This document shows positions 22,501 to 32,657 of a DNA stretch of 64,000 nucleotides, in pieces. The stretch covers positions 17,719,822 to 17,783,821 of the forward strand of contig CM077827.1 in NCBI GenBank assembly GCA_039720395.1, read 5' to 3'. The notes beneath the pieces are model-generated. The model was not told the origin of the DNA, did no database searches, and was given only the letters and a program-made list of their open reading frames with translations. The position numbers and the translations under genes were made by a program. Source of the stretch: Liquidambar formosana (Eukaryota > Streptophyta > Magnoliopsida > Saxifragales > Altingiaceae). Position 1 is the stretch's first letter, and every line of letters begins with the position of its first letter.

Positions 22501-22630
22501 AGGAGAGATGATTGTTGGGTTCCAAGAGCAAGCTATCCGGTTGATCCTCATAATGAAGTGCTTTGTATGTTTTCTTGAGGAAGTGATGTGGATATTTTGC
22601 ATCGGAATATTTATTTGATGAAGAACTCAT
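19510..22630 (-). pseudogene. Antisense gene 1 in Tat-A: seven-exon plant mobile domain (PMD) gene
   Basis: Seven exons can be read on the minus strand: 22630-22481, 21555-20905, 20812-20645, 20553-20209, 20138-19917, 19838-19716 and 19614-19510. Each intron has GT and AG ends (donors mostly GTAAG), and each exon length is a multiple of three (150, 651, 168, 345, 222, 123, 105), so all introns are phase 0; total 587 codons. Exon 1 starts MSSSSNKY. Exon 2 has the PMD core (ELWWDTTNTFHFSFGEMTLT ... VITGLRLSG). The last exon ends in a proline-rich and basic tail, PSKRRKPPRKR, a likely nuclear signal. Two stops in exon 4, TAG at 20442-20440 and at 20340-20338, fit CAG-to-TAG. PMD proteins are known both as host silencing factors (MAIN/MAIL) and as passengers of plant transposons; the role here is not known. 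Confidence 0.85.
21780..22330. repeat. ~160 bp tandem repeat in intron 1 of the PMD gene
   Basis: About four diverged units carry ATTTTATTCTCTTG-GAATTTTATCAAACACTTG at about 21788, 21949, 22109 and 22270 (period ~160 bp). Each has the hairpin GGGCATA-GT-TATGCCC or a close variant. It lies wholly in the intron and looks non-coding. Confidence 0.75.
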
Positions 22631-22874
22631 ATTGGGTGTTCTTGAGAAAATGGGTTTGATTTGAAAAAGTAAGTTGGGAAGGTTGATTTGATGAATCAAA
22701 AGTTGTTTTGATTCCTTGAAAGTGATGTTGTTGGTGTTTAATCACCACAATGATTCAAGTTTAATGCCAAAGTTTTGGTATTTTGGAGTTGGGAATGTTG
22801 GGTTTTGGGTTTCTAGAGAGAGAAGCTCTCAAAAACCAAGTTGGAAGGATGAACAAATGAGGGGAGGTGCAAGG

Positions 22875-22958
22875 CTTTATAGCCAAAACATCAAAAAATG
22901 CAATAGAAAAATGCATTCTCGGGTGACCGGTTGGCCCCAACCGGTCCCCCAAATCGGT
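22875..22958 (-). promoter_or_regulatory. Promoter of antisense PMD gene: ACCGGT sites and TATA
   Basis: ACCGGT at 22926 and 22940 (14 bp apart) and a decayed ATCGGT at 22953 lie between an outer arm CTCGGGTGACCGGTTGG (from 22918) and GGACCGG. On the minus strand a TATA box (TATAAAG, 22881-22875) follows the array by 36 bp. The first in-frame ATG is at 22630. Confidence 0.6.
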
Positions 22959-23715
22959 TTTTCGTTTTGTGCATTTTTCGCACAATTTCACTTAACCGGG
23001 CCCCTTTTCGCTTGGTTTTTTGATGAATTCTCTCTTGAAAGGCCTAGAACCCGATGTGAATGATTTGAAATGAATGGAATGATGAGTGATTAGTCACTAA
23101 TTGAATTATTAGTGCACTCATGGTGATATTTGCAAGCCCACTTTGACAATTGCTTTGTTAAAGGGCTTTATCTTTGGATGATGGAAGGATGATGCTTATG
23201 ATATTTGTTTGAAACCTTGGAATTTTTTTTATTCCTTGATTTCTTGTGATTGAATTGCTATTGCTATTTATTTCTTGAGGAAATTATAGCACGTTGGGAT
23301 TGATTGAGTGTTCATGCTTATTTTTAATCCTCGGGTTAAAATAAAGCTTTGTTGATTAGATGATGAGTTGATTGGATGCTTGAGATGCTTTGTAAGGATC
23401 ATGAAATTGTTATTTCTTGATTCTTTAGGATGAATTGACATTGCAATTAATTTCTTGAGGAGATTATAGCATAATTAGAGTGTGTGCTTTGCTTAATTTT
23501 AACAAAGATTGTTAGAATAAAGCGTATGAATGCTTGATTGGAATTGGTTTTGGAAAGTATGTTTAAATGACTCTTTGAGTCACATACATGGATTGTTTTG
23601 CATTGCTATTAATTTCTTGAGGGAATTATAGCACAATTGGAATATTTACTTCGCTTAATTTTAACAAAGATTGTTAAAATAAAGCCTATGATTATTTGGA
23701 TAGAAATGTTTGTTA
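22959..23715. repeat. Spacer with three ~170 bp diverged repeats
   Basis: No gene is seen. The motif ATTTCTTGAGG(A)-ATTATAGCA recurs near 23267, 23447 and 23608, followed by TTAATTTTAACAAAGATTGTTA in two of the three. At 23557-23587 there is a solitary copy of the hairpin that heads each unit of the following array, with changed but still pairing arms (GTATG/CATAC). Confidence 0.6.
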
Positions 23716-24790
23716 TAGTGTGTTTAAATGACTTTCGAGTCACACACAACCCCCTATCTTGTGCGTGTCCTCATTAGAAAGAATGAGCGTACATTATGGA
23801 AGCATATGTGTTCCTATTAGAAAGAATAGGCATATGAGAGTATAGTGTGTTTAAATGACTCTTGTAGTCACACACAAACCCCCTATCTTGTGCGTGTCCT
23901 CATTAGAAAGAATGAGCGTACATTATGGAAGCACATGTGTTCCTATTAGAAAGAATAGGCATATGAGAGTATAGTGTGTTTAAATGACTCTCGTAGTCAC
24001 ACACAATCCCCTATCTTGTGCGTGTCCTCATTAGAAAGAATGAGCGTACATTATGGAAGCATATGAGTTCCTATTAGAAAGAATAGGCATATGAGAGTAT
24101 AGTGTGTTTAAATGACTTTCGAGTCACACATAACCCCCCCTATCTTGTGCGTGTCCTCATTAGAAAGAATGAGCGTACATTATGGAAGCATATGAGTTCC
24201 TATTAGAAAGAATAGGCATATGAGAGTATAGTGTGTTTAAATGACTTTCAAGTCACACACAACCCCCCCTATCTTGTGCGTGTCCTCATTAGAAAGAATG
24301 AGCGTACATTATGGAAGCATATGAGTTCCTATTAGAAAGAATAGGCATATGAGAGTATAGTGTGTTTAAATGACTCTCGTAGTCACACACAATCCCCTAT
24401 CTTGTGCGTGTCCTCATTAGAAAGAATGAGCGTACATTATGGAAGCATATGAGTTCCTATTAGAAAGAATAGGCATATGAGAGTATAGTGTGTTTAAATG
24501 ACTCTCGTAGTCACACACAATCCCCTATCTTGTGCGTGTCCTCATTAGAAAGAATGAGCGTACATTATGGAAGCATATGAGTTCATATTAGAAAGAATAG
24601 GCATATGAGAGTATAGTGTGTTTAAATGACTCTTGTAGTTACACACAAACCCCCTATCTTGTGCGTGTCCTCATTAGAAAGAATGAGCGTACATTATGGA
24701 AGCATATGTGTTTCTATTAGAAAGAATAGGCATATGAGAGTACCGTCTGTTTAAATGACCTTTATGGTCACACACAAGAAACCCCTCTAT
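23716..24790. repeat. 128-129 bp tandem array with three hairpins per unit
   Basis: Units start at 23716, 23844, 23973, 24101, 24230, 24359, 24487, 24615 and 24743; the last is partial. Each unit holds TGACT-(TTCG or CTCGT)-AGTCA within a GTGTG...CACAC stem, then CTCATT-AGAAAG-AATGAG, then CCTATT-AGAAAG-AATAGG (same loop, different stem). It lies between the PMD gene promoter and the 3' LTR. Direct repeats in this part of Tat/Ogre elements are known and are thought to seed satellite DNA. Confidence 0.9.
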
Positions 24791-24929
24791 TTTGTACAAG
24801 TGTACATTATAGCAGTCATGAACATCTTCAGTAGTCACTGTTGAAGTTCAAGCTTTGGTTCCTTGCCCTTTTCTTGTGAAAATGGGCTGTCTTTTCTAAT
24901 ATTGGTGTCGCTTGCGAAGCAAACTTCAC

Positions 24930-27900
24930 CAATGAGGGGCATCTGTAGACACCCCATTTTCACCCCCATGAGTTCATGATAGCATTTTGATAGGTTTAGA
25001 AGCATCTAGGAGTCCCTAAGCCTTAAAGGACAATTTTGCCCTTTTAAGCCTTAGGAGAATAGGTCATCATTGCATGCATATTTTTGTTTCTTTGTTGAGT
25101 CCCATCACTTGCATTTAGTTTTTAGGATCATTTTAGATATGTGTGTCAAATTTGGTTCAATTCCAGATAGGTTTGGATAGCTAATTAGAACTTTTGCGAC
25201 TTGAAGGGCAATTTCGTCTTTTACTTCGTATATTTTCCAATTGACTTCCAAATTTGCTCCGGAGTATTCCATTGGCCTTAGAATGACGAAATGAGTCTAA
25301 TTGAAGTGCTAATTTAATTTATTGATGGGTTTGGGATTGGTTCACCACATTACCCTATGCTTAATTGACCTTTTTTCGGGTAATCGCCTCATAAAAACCC
25401 AGCCACCTGACTGTGGTTAGGGATTCTTGGTTCAAGAATATTCTAGGCTTATTTTACACTGAATCCTTGAAATTTTGGCTTTTGAATCACTCAAATCGGA
25501 GTTAAAATGAAGAATTTGTGTCCGTTTGAAGTTCGGAGTCCAAACCGAGCTAGAATTCCAATTTTTTCGGATTCTTCTCGGGTGACCGGTTGGGCCCAAC
25601 CGGTTGGACCGGTTCACCCCAACCGGTCACCCGAGAGTCCCATCCTGAATTTTCTCCTTTTGAGTTTTTGACGAAATGGGACTCTACCACTCCGATTTTC
25701 AGCCTTCTAAAGGACTTCTAAGCCTATTGGGAGGTGGTTTTGAGTTGTTTAACATTCATGGGACTTAATTACAGCCCTAGATTGTTTTTATGGTGAATTA
25801 ATCTCAACCATTGGTTCATATGGTTGGTTGGTTATAAATAGAGGCTCATTCATCAGCATAAGGGACTTTTTGGCTTATTTGACACTTCATACTCATAAGA
25901 GAGAGAGGGACCATGAGTTTGCACACACCCATATCACTTGGAGGAGGCTTTCTACTGCAATTTTGAAGAGGAACTAGAAGGGAACCAAGCCAAAGAGAAG
26001 GAAGAACGCAGCGAAGACCTTTGCTTCATTGTAAGTCTCCTTTGCTTTCTTTTACAATTCCTTCTTCTTCTACTCCATTCTCTGCATAGTTATGGTTTAG
26101 AATTGATTTAGGAATCATATATACTCTATATTTTAGAGTGTATATGATTCAAAGATGATGAGAATGTATGTTAGTGGATTAGGATTGCGAATTGTTTGCT
26201 GGTAGGATAGTTTCTCTTTTAAGGATAGAGGTACGTTTTGCATGAAAAATCAATTTGTGTGTTTAGGCCGTTTTCTCTTCATGGTTCAATTATATGCATG
26301 ATTTTAAGCATCTTTTGTATAGGACACTTGCTGTGTAAGCCTCGTCTTCATAGGTGTATGGATGATTATCCTTTTCGAGGATAATTATCGTCCTTAGAGG
26401 GTGAGGTTGTGCATAGGTGCTTTCTAGAGTGTGTTTAAGTGCGCTGTGAGTTTCATTGCATTCTTAGGTATATATTTTACGTAGGATATGTGAAGAAACC
26501 ATTCATACGGAGTGGTTTCTACGTAAAATTATCTCTGGATAGTTTTACTTAAGAAAGCTTGCCGTAAGGATGATTATTTCGCATTTTTACATAAAGTACT
26601 TACCTAAGGCATCATGGTAGATTTTCTTTTCATGTTTAGGATTTTCATATGATATTTTCATCATGGTAATGCCTATTTAGCATGTTTTTGATAGTTTTGT
26701 GCATGTTAGGGTGTTTAGAGCATATAGGAGCATATAGGATTGAGTTTTTCTTTTGATTCTTGTTATTTGCATGAGTGTTAGGTCATTATATGCATATTTA
26801 GTATTCTGTCCAGATTTGAATTAGGTCTTCTAATGATGATTTGAGCATGAATATGAATGGTTTGAGCTTAATAATTGCCCTATAGAATACATGGGGTGAT
26901 TAATTGGTGTTTTCTCGATGTTTCGGGATAATTTGCATATGGTAAGTGGTTTATGGTAAGTTGTGTATGAATTGTTCTCTTCTCCCCCTTGGGTTATTGT
27001 CTTTACTTTGAATTAGAAGTCCTAAGTTTCCAACTCTCTCAAAATTCTATTTTAATTAGAGTTCTATCTCTTTTAGAATTCTACTGTTCTTAAACTTCTG
27101 TTTTAATTAGAGTTCTATCTCTTTTAGAATTCTACTTTTCTTAAACTTCTGTTTTAATTAGAGTTCTATCTCTTTTAGAATTCTACTTTTCTCAAACTCC
27201 TTTTTGAATTAGAGTTCTATCTCTTTTAGAATTCTACTTTTCTCAAACTTCTTTTTGGATAAGAGTTCTATCTCTTTTCAAATTCTATCTTTTCTCAAAT
27301 CCATTTTTTGGAAACTCTTCTTCTTTTTCAAACTCTTCTTTTGTTTTAATGGAAACTTAGGGTTTATAGTTCATTGTAAAGGGAGTAACCCCTTCTCAAT
27401 CGAACTACGTGGACTTTGATCCTTACATCTTTGTGTGTAGGGTACGTAGGCGCTCATTTGATGTTCAAGTCCGCCCTAGGATACTAAGTATCCTAGGTTT
27501 TCTTTTTCTTTCTTTTCTTCTCTCTTTCTACCCATTTGTCCATCACATATATGTTAGTGGATAGGATGGACCCATGCTTGCTCATTTATCCATCGCATAT
27601 TTGTTAGTGGATAGGATGGATTTGTTTGTTTGCTCATTTATCGATCACATATTTGCTAGTGGATAGGATGGATTTGTTTGTTCATTCTCTCTATCTCTTA
27701 CTTGCTTTCCATATCTCTCATACTTGTTCATGGATGTTTACATGCTTTATGGATGTTTATATGCTTTATGGATGTTCATGGATGAATGTGGATTATTTAT
27801 GGATGATTCTTTGCATATGCATGGTGACTAATTAGGAAGTGATTGAAATAGCCCATATAAATTCAGAGACCCATTTTGGGGCGATGTGGGTGCCTATAGG

Positions 27901-28186
27901 ATGTTTCCTAGAACCTTCCCACATCGTAACTTAGTCTCTGAATCCTCTCTTGTTTTGATAGACCTGCTTTTCCTTGATCGGAGTCATGAGGTTTGTTTTC
28001 AAAGGTTTCCTTTTAAAACTATTTTCAAAGGTTTTCCTTTTTTCCTTAAAAAATGAGGTGGCGACTCCTTGTTTGTTTTGTTTTGTGAACCTTTTAAAAA
28101 CCAGATTTTTATTAATTTAAATCTCTACAAGTCTTTTTAAAAGAAGGGTTCTCCTTCCTCCCCCGGATCGAAACCCGTGGTTCACA
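24930..28186 (+). repeat. Polypurine tract and 3' LTR of Tat-A
   Basis: The short G-rich tract GAGGGGCATC (about 24934-24943) precedes TGTAGACACC at 24944. The LTR is 3,243 bp, with its array at about 25577-25635 and TATAAATAG at 25833-25841. It ends GGTTCACA at 28186, followed by the CTAGG duplication. Compared with the 5' LTR it lacks one 21 bp ACCGGT unit and has two extra ~50 bp units around 27060-27260. Confidence 0.93.
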
Positions 28187-29340
28187 CTAGGGTTTATGAA
28201 CCCTAGGTTATTCCTCTTCTATTTCTCTTCTAAAAGGTGTTTTAGGGCTGCTGGAAATTCGAAAGTTGAATTAGGTTTGAGTTTGGAGAAGAAAGAGATA
28301 GGAAACTAGGGTCTCCTTGGTGGCTGAACCTAGGGTTGCAAACCCTAGGTTGTTTTTCTTCTCTTTGTTCTTCTTGTTCTTCGTATATATTTAATTTGTT
28401 AAATACATATGTTATTATGTACTGTACATATCAAATTCATAGTGCATGAGATGCATGGGATTGAATTTGAGAAGAAGAAGAAGGTTGAAGGAGAACACCA
28501 TGGCCGAACCTAGGGTTTTGAACCCTAGACTGTTTTTCCCTCTTTTCTCTTCTATTTATCTTCTTTCATTAATTCTGGAAATTTTGAAGAGCATATGATG
28601 TAATTAGAAGAAGAAGAAACCAGGGTTTCTTCTATGGAGGCCAAACCTAGGGTTTGAAACCCTAGGTTGCTCTCTTTTGTGTGTTGATTTGAATTGATTC
28701 ATTGGTTGTCATGTGATGATGGCCAATTAATTCATGTAAGTGTGTTATATGAATTACATGTGTATTTGGACGTATAGGAATCAAAAGAAATCAAAAAGTT
28801 TGGGAAGAACACCATGGAGTTCGAATCTGGGTTTTAGAACCCTATGGTTCTTGCTATTGTTTTGATATGAAATCTCTGTAAAATTGATGTAAATTCTTTA
28901 TAGGATAATTATACATAATGTATGTATGATTTTCTTTAAGTTTTATAAGAGTCTTGATGCATATAAGAATCAAAAATTTTGATTTCTTGAAGAACACAGC
29001 AGGCTGTTTTTCTGCAGAAAGTCATCAATGGAGTTTGGTTCATATCTTAAGCTAGGGAACTCCAAATTGCATGAAACCACTTTCATTAGTTTCCTAAGAC
29101 ATGTAGGATGCTAGGAAAAATAATTTGGTAGCCTGAATTAACCATCTTGCTGGGTTTTAAATCAGTTTGCGACAAGGGACAGTATGCTGTCAAATTCTGG
29201 TCAGCCCACTGTTCTTGAATTGTTTAGAACAATTGGGGATGATTTGATCATCCAAAACACTTCAATTAGCTTAGTAATTCATGTAGGGACATGATACAAA
29301 AGCTGGTTTTGTTGGTGGAGTCGAATTGATTAAGTTTTAG
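28187..29340 (+). other. Copia leader, first part: repeated AACCTAGGGTT inverted repeats
   Basis: The leader of the inner Copia resumes here. About five diverged units centre on AACCTAGGGTT...AACCCTAGGTT: one is split by Tat-A (5964-5978 + 28192-28213); others lie at 28322, 28502, 28639 and 28818. In several the sequence before is (CACC)ATGG, giving a short frame starting MAEPRV or similar. No other gene is seen. Confidence 0.65.
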
Positions 29341-31802
29341 AAACTTTTGTGACCTTGGAGGTCCTCCTACGGTGGCGCCAGCACTGGGTTCTTGAAACCC
29401 TAATGTTCTTTGAAGAAGACAGCCCTCTTGGCCACTCCACACGTGTCCATGGGCTTGGCCCACACCCTGGCTTGAGTCCCCCTTTGCTGGCCATGGCCTC
29501 CCAAGGCCTGGCCAAGCCATGGCAGCCCACTATAGGTGGCGGCAGCCTTAGGGTTTCTTAGGAAACCCTAATTCCCATTAATGATGGAACCCTAATTCAT
29601 TAAATTGCATTAATTGAAACCCTAATTAGGCTATTAATTACCATAATTAAAGTGTTTAATGATTGGTCATTAAATGACCAATCATGGTTATTAATCATTA
29701 GGGTATTATTAATTGCATTTATGATGTCTAGGGTTTAGGGTTTAGGAAACCCTAATTCGTATTAATTAAACCCTAATTCTATTAATGCATTAATTAATAA
29801 CTAAACCTAGTAATTAATGTGTCTAACCTAGGGTTAAATGATTGGTTATTAATGACCAATCATGATCATTAATGGTTTAGTAATTAATCATTGGCATTTA
29901 ATAGGTTTAAGGTTTAGGGTTTTAGAAACCCTAAATAGTGCATATTAATTAGATGTAATTAATATCCTAGGTGGCATTAATTAAACCCTAATCCTAATCA
30001 TTAATACCGTATAAACCTAGGGTTTAAATGATTGGTCATTAATTAACCAATCATAAGGCATTTAATGCATTAGGGTTACACTTAGGGTTTAGAGTTAATG
30101 CATTTAGGGTTTAGGGTTTTAGGAAACCCTAATGCACTAATTAATTAATAAAATGATTTTATTTAATTCCGAAATTGATTATTTAATTAATGGTGATTAA
30201 TTTTATAATGTTTTAAATGGTTTAAAACACAATTTAGGATTAAATTAAAATCTGGAATTTTTTAATTAAATGAAATTGTTTTGTTTAATTAAAGAAACCC
30301 TAATATTTGATATTAGAGTTTAATTAGGGGACTTTAACTATTTCAATTAATTTGATTAATTGAAAATTAAATGTCTTAAATGTTAAGACTTAATTAATTC
30401 TGGAAATTATGCATATCCTAATAAGATTAGGACACATTAATGAGATTAATGAATACCAATCAATAGAGTTACCATAAATGCCCATATGTTTATTGCTTAC
30501 AGTTATTTCCTTTATTATGCAATGTGATTGTATGGTTATGGATGGATGATGATTATGGACTATACCCTTAAACCAATTGTGATTGGCCGTCTTATGAATG
30601 GGTTGTATTAATTTTTCAAGAGTTGTTAATTTTTGGTGATGTATTATTTATTTGGGGCTTGCATGCCACCTTCTTCTTTCTCTCTATCATTCTCTTATGT
30701 ACCCCACATTCCCTTTATGTATCCCTTTCTTTAAATTATGTAAATGTTATGTAATCGAGAGCGCACTAAGGAGCATGGTGGACCCAAAGGAGCATGGTGG
30801 AGCCCAACAAGCCTATGGTGGAGACCATTAAGCTAATGGAGGAGATTGAAGGACTTGAAAGCTTGGAGAAGACTTTCAATTAAGAGAGCATGCTATGTTT
30901 TGAATGAATGTTTTACGACCACCTACACCCACCTTAGACCTTGGATTCAATTCATTGGCTTGGATTGAATCCTCTTAAAGTCCATAATCATCATAGTGGG
31001 AGCTTTTAATGAGATTAATAGAGATAGCTCCAAATCCAAAGATCGTTATATGTCACCTTATAGGGACTAATATCGATTATTGGATTATATATAATGTTGT
31101 TATATATTTTTATTTAAATGCATGAGATGTATGTTAGATTAGTTAATTTGATGAGACCTTTAAAACCCCTCTCTTTTAATATTAAGTTGGAAATGGAGAA
31201 TACATTAGGGAATAGATTCTTCATTGCCTTCCATCATTATAGGATCATCTAACATCCCTTAATGTGGGTACCTGGCTGCAGACATGTAGGAGCTACCCAT
31301 ATTAAAGACATTACTTGAAACTATCACATATAGAGATATCATAGGGTGCCTAAGTTGGTATATACCAAGAAACTGACATGTGAGGTATATATTTGGTGAA
31401 ACATACTTGTGTGAATGATGGGTTTAACTTAACTAGGGAAGTACTCCAAGAAACTATATATTTGGTGAAACATACCTGTGTGAATGATGGGTTTAACTTA
31501 ACTAAGGAAGTACTCCAAGAAACTAACATGTGAGGAGTATGTACCCTAGAGGCAAAAATGATTGGAACTTGCTTATGAAGCAATAGACAAAGAGTTGTCT
31601 TCTTATTGTGGGTTAGAAGTCAAGAAACTAACATGTGAGGCTTCTAGGTCACAGTGGGACCCCAATCCCCATTAGGAATGAGATTCCCGAATTCCATCAG
31701 AGGGTGTATGGAATTTGATAAAATAGTGGGAGGTACCATATGATTAAAGACCCAATCATTATGGATTAAAAATGAAATCTAATTCTCTATTTTAATTTTT
31801 AT
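29341..31802 (+). other. Copia leader, second part: GC island, telobox-like repeats, 69 bp duplication
   Basis: A short GC-rich patch (29440-29540) stands out from AT-rich surroundings. From about 29560 to 30150 AAACCCTAA/TTAGGGTTT motifs are dense, in units of ~180-190 bp that each carry the near-perfect palindrome ATTGGTCATT-AATGACCAAT (29661, 29840, 30030). At 31388-31525 a 69 bp segment is present twice, and AAGAAACT-ACATGTGAGG recurs near 31369, 31518 and 31622. No gene is visible; long leaders are normal in this lineage. Confidence 0.6.
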
Positions 31803-32657
31803 ATGTTGTTCATAGAAATGGCTCACCTCAATCCACTATCCAAAATATTGGACATCAACCGTTTGACTGGACCAAACTATCTTGATTGGTTGAGGAACTT
31901 AAAAATAGTTTTAACTTCCGAAAGGATTACCTACACACTTGATGGCACACTTCTTGAGGCACTGGCTGAGACTGCGACTCAGCAAGAGAGAGACGCTTAT
32001 CAGAAGCGCATGGACGACGACTTGAAGGCAAGATGCTATATGATGGCATCCATGAGCTCTGAGCTTCAGAAGCAACATGAGTCCATAAAGAGTGCTCGCG
32101 ACATCTTTCTCCACTTACAAGAGTTGTATGGGGAGCAAAGTAGGACCGCGAAGTACAATATTGTCAAGGATCTATTCAAGGCAAGGATGAATGAGGGTTC
32201 ATCCGTGACTGATCACACCTTGAAGATGCTCAACCATAACGAGCAGCTTGAAAAGCTTGATGTGATCATTGAAGCTAATATGTGTTCAGACATCATACTG
32301 CAGTCCCTTCCTGATTCATTTAGGCCGTTCATAATGAATTTTCATATGAACAAGCTTGAGCCCACTCTCCCCGAGCTGCACAATCTGCTCAAGATGACTG
32401 AGGAGACAATAAAGAAGGGAAAAGGTTCTTTGCTCGCATTTGATGGAGCTTCTACTTCCAAGGCCAAGCCCAAGCCTAAGGATAAAGACAAAGGCAAGGG
32501 TAAGAGTACCCAAGGGAAGAAGAAGAAGAACTTAAAGCCAAAGGGAGGTGTCAAGAAAGGTAATAATGACAAGGCCAAAGGAACCTGTTTTCATTGCGGC
32601 AAGGATGGGCACTGGAAACGTAACTGCCGGGAGTATCTGGATACTCTAAGGAGTTGA
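31803..32657 (+). CDS. gag: Copia gag
   Basis: An open frame of 284 codons encodes a copia-type gag (capsid-nucleocapsid). The natural start is likely the second Met (MAHLNPLSKIL, at 31818). The N-terminal domain reads ILDINRLTGPNYLDWLRNLK, typical of copia gag of the UBN2 class. A lysine-rich stretch at about residues 215-260 precedes one zinc knuckle, CFHCGKDGHWKRNC (about residues 263-276). The stop at 32655-32657 follows shortly after the knuckle, where functional copies probably continue into protease. It is the only intact frame of the element. Confidence 0.9.
   Translation: MLFIEMAHLNPLSKILDINRLTGPNYLDWLRNLKIVLTSERITYTLDGTLLEALAETATQQERDAYQKRMDDDLKARCYMMASMSSELQKQHESIKSARDIFLHLQELYGEQSRTAKYNIVKDLFKARMNEGSSVTDHTLKMLNHNEQLEKLDVIIEANMCSDIILQSLPDSFRPFIMNFHMNKLEPTLPELHNLLKMTEETIKKGKGSLLAFDGASTSKAKPKPKDKDKGKGKSTQGKKKKNLKPKGGVKKGNNDKAKGTCFHCGKDGHWKRNCREYLDTLRS

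Larger units (their letters stand above)
5979..28186 (+). mobile_element. Complete Tat/Ogre-group gypsy element 'Tat-A', 22.2 kb
   Basis: The LTRs (5979-9151 and 24944-28186) begin TGTAGACACCCC and end GGTTCACA, and the flanks carry a perfect 5 bp duplication CTAGG (5974-5978, 28187-28191). The order is PBS, leader, gag-PRO, intron, RT-RH, second RNase H (aRH), integrase, two antisense genes, tandem repeats, polypurine tract, 3' LTR. The dual RNase H, the PRO-RT intron, the PBS and the length are known traits of the Tat/Ogre group of Ty3/gypsy. There is no convincing Ogre-type ORF1 before gag, so Ogre proper is not certain. A handful of stops and frameshifts make this copy non-autonomous. Confidence 0.95.

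Noticed and set aside
23716..24790. Regular repeats of ~128 bp that look like a CRISPR-type array
   Set aside because: Units are contiguous and nearly identical along their whole length, with no variable spacers, and the DNA is eukaryotic retrotransposon.
29560..30150. Interstitial telomere tract
   Set aside because: AAACCCTAA motifs are scattered in both orientations within longer units; there is no run of uninterrupted telomere repeats.
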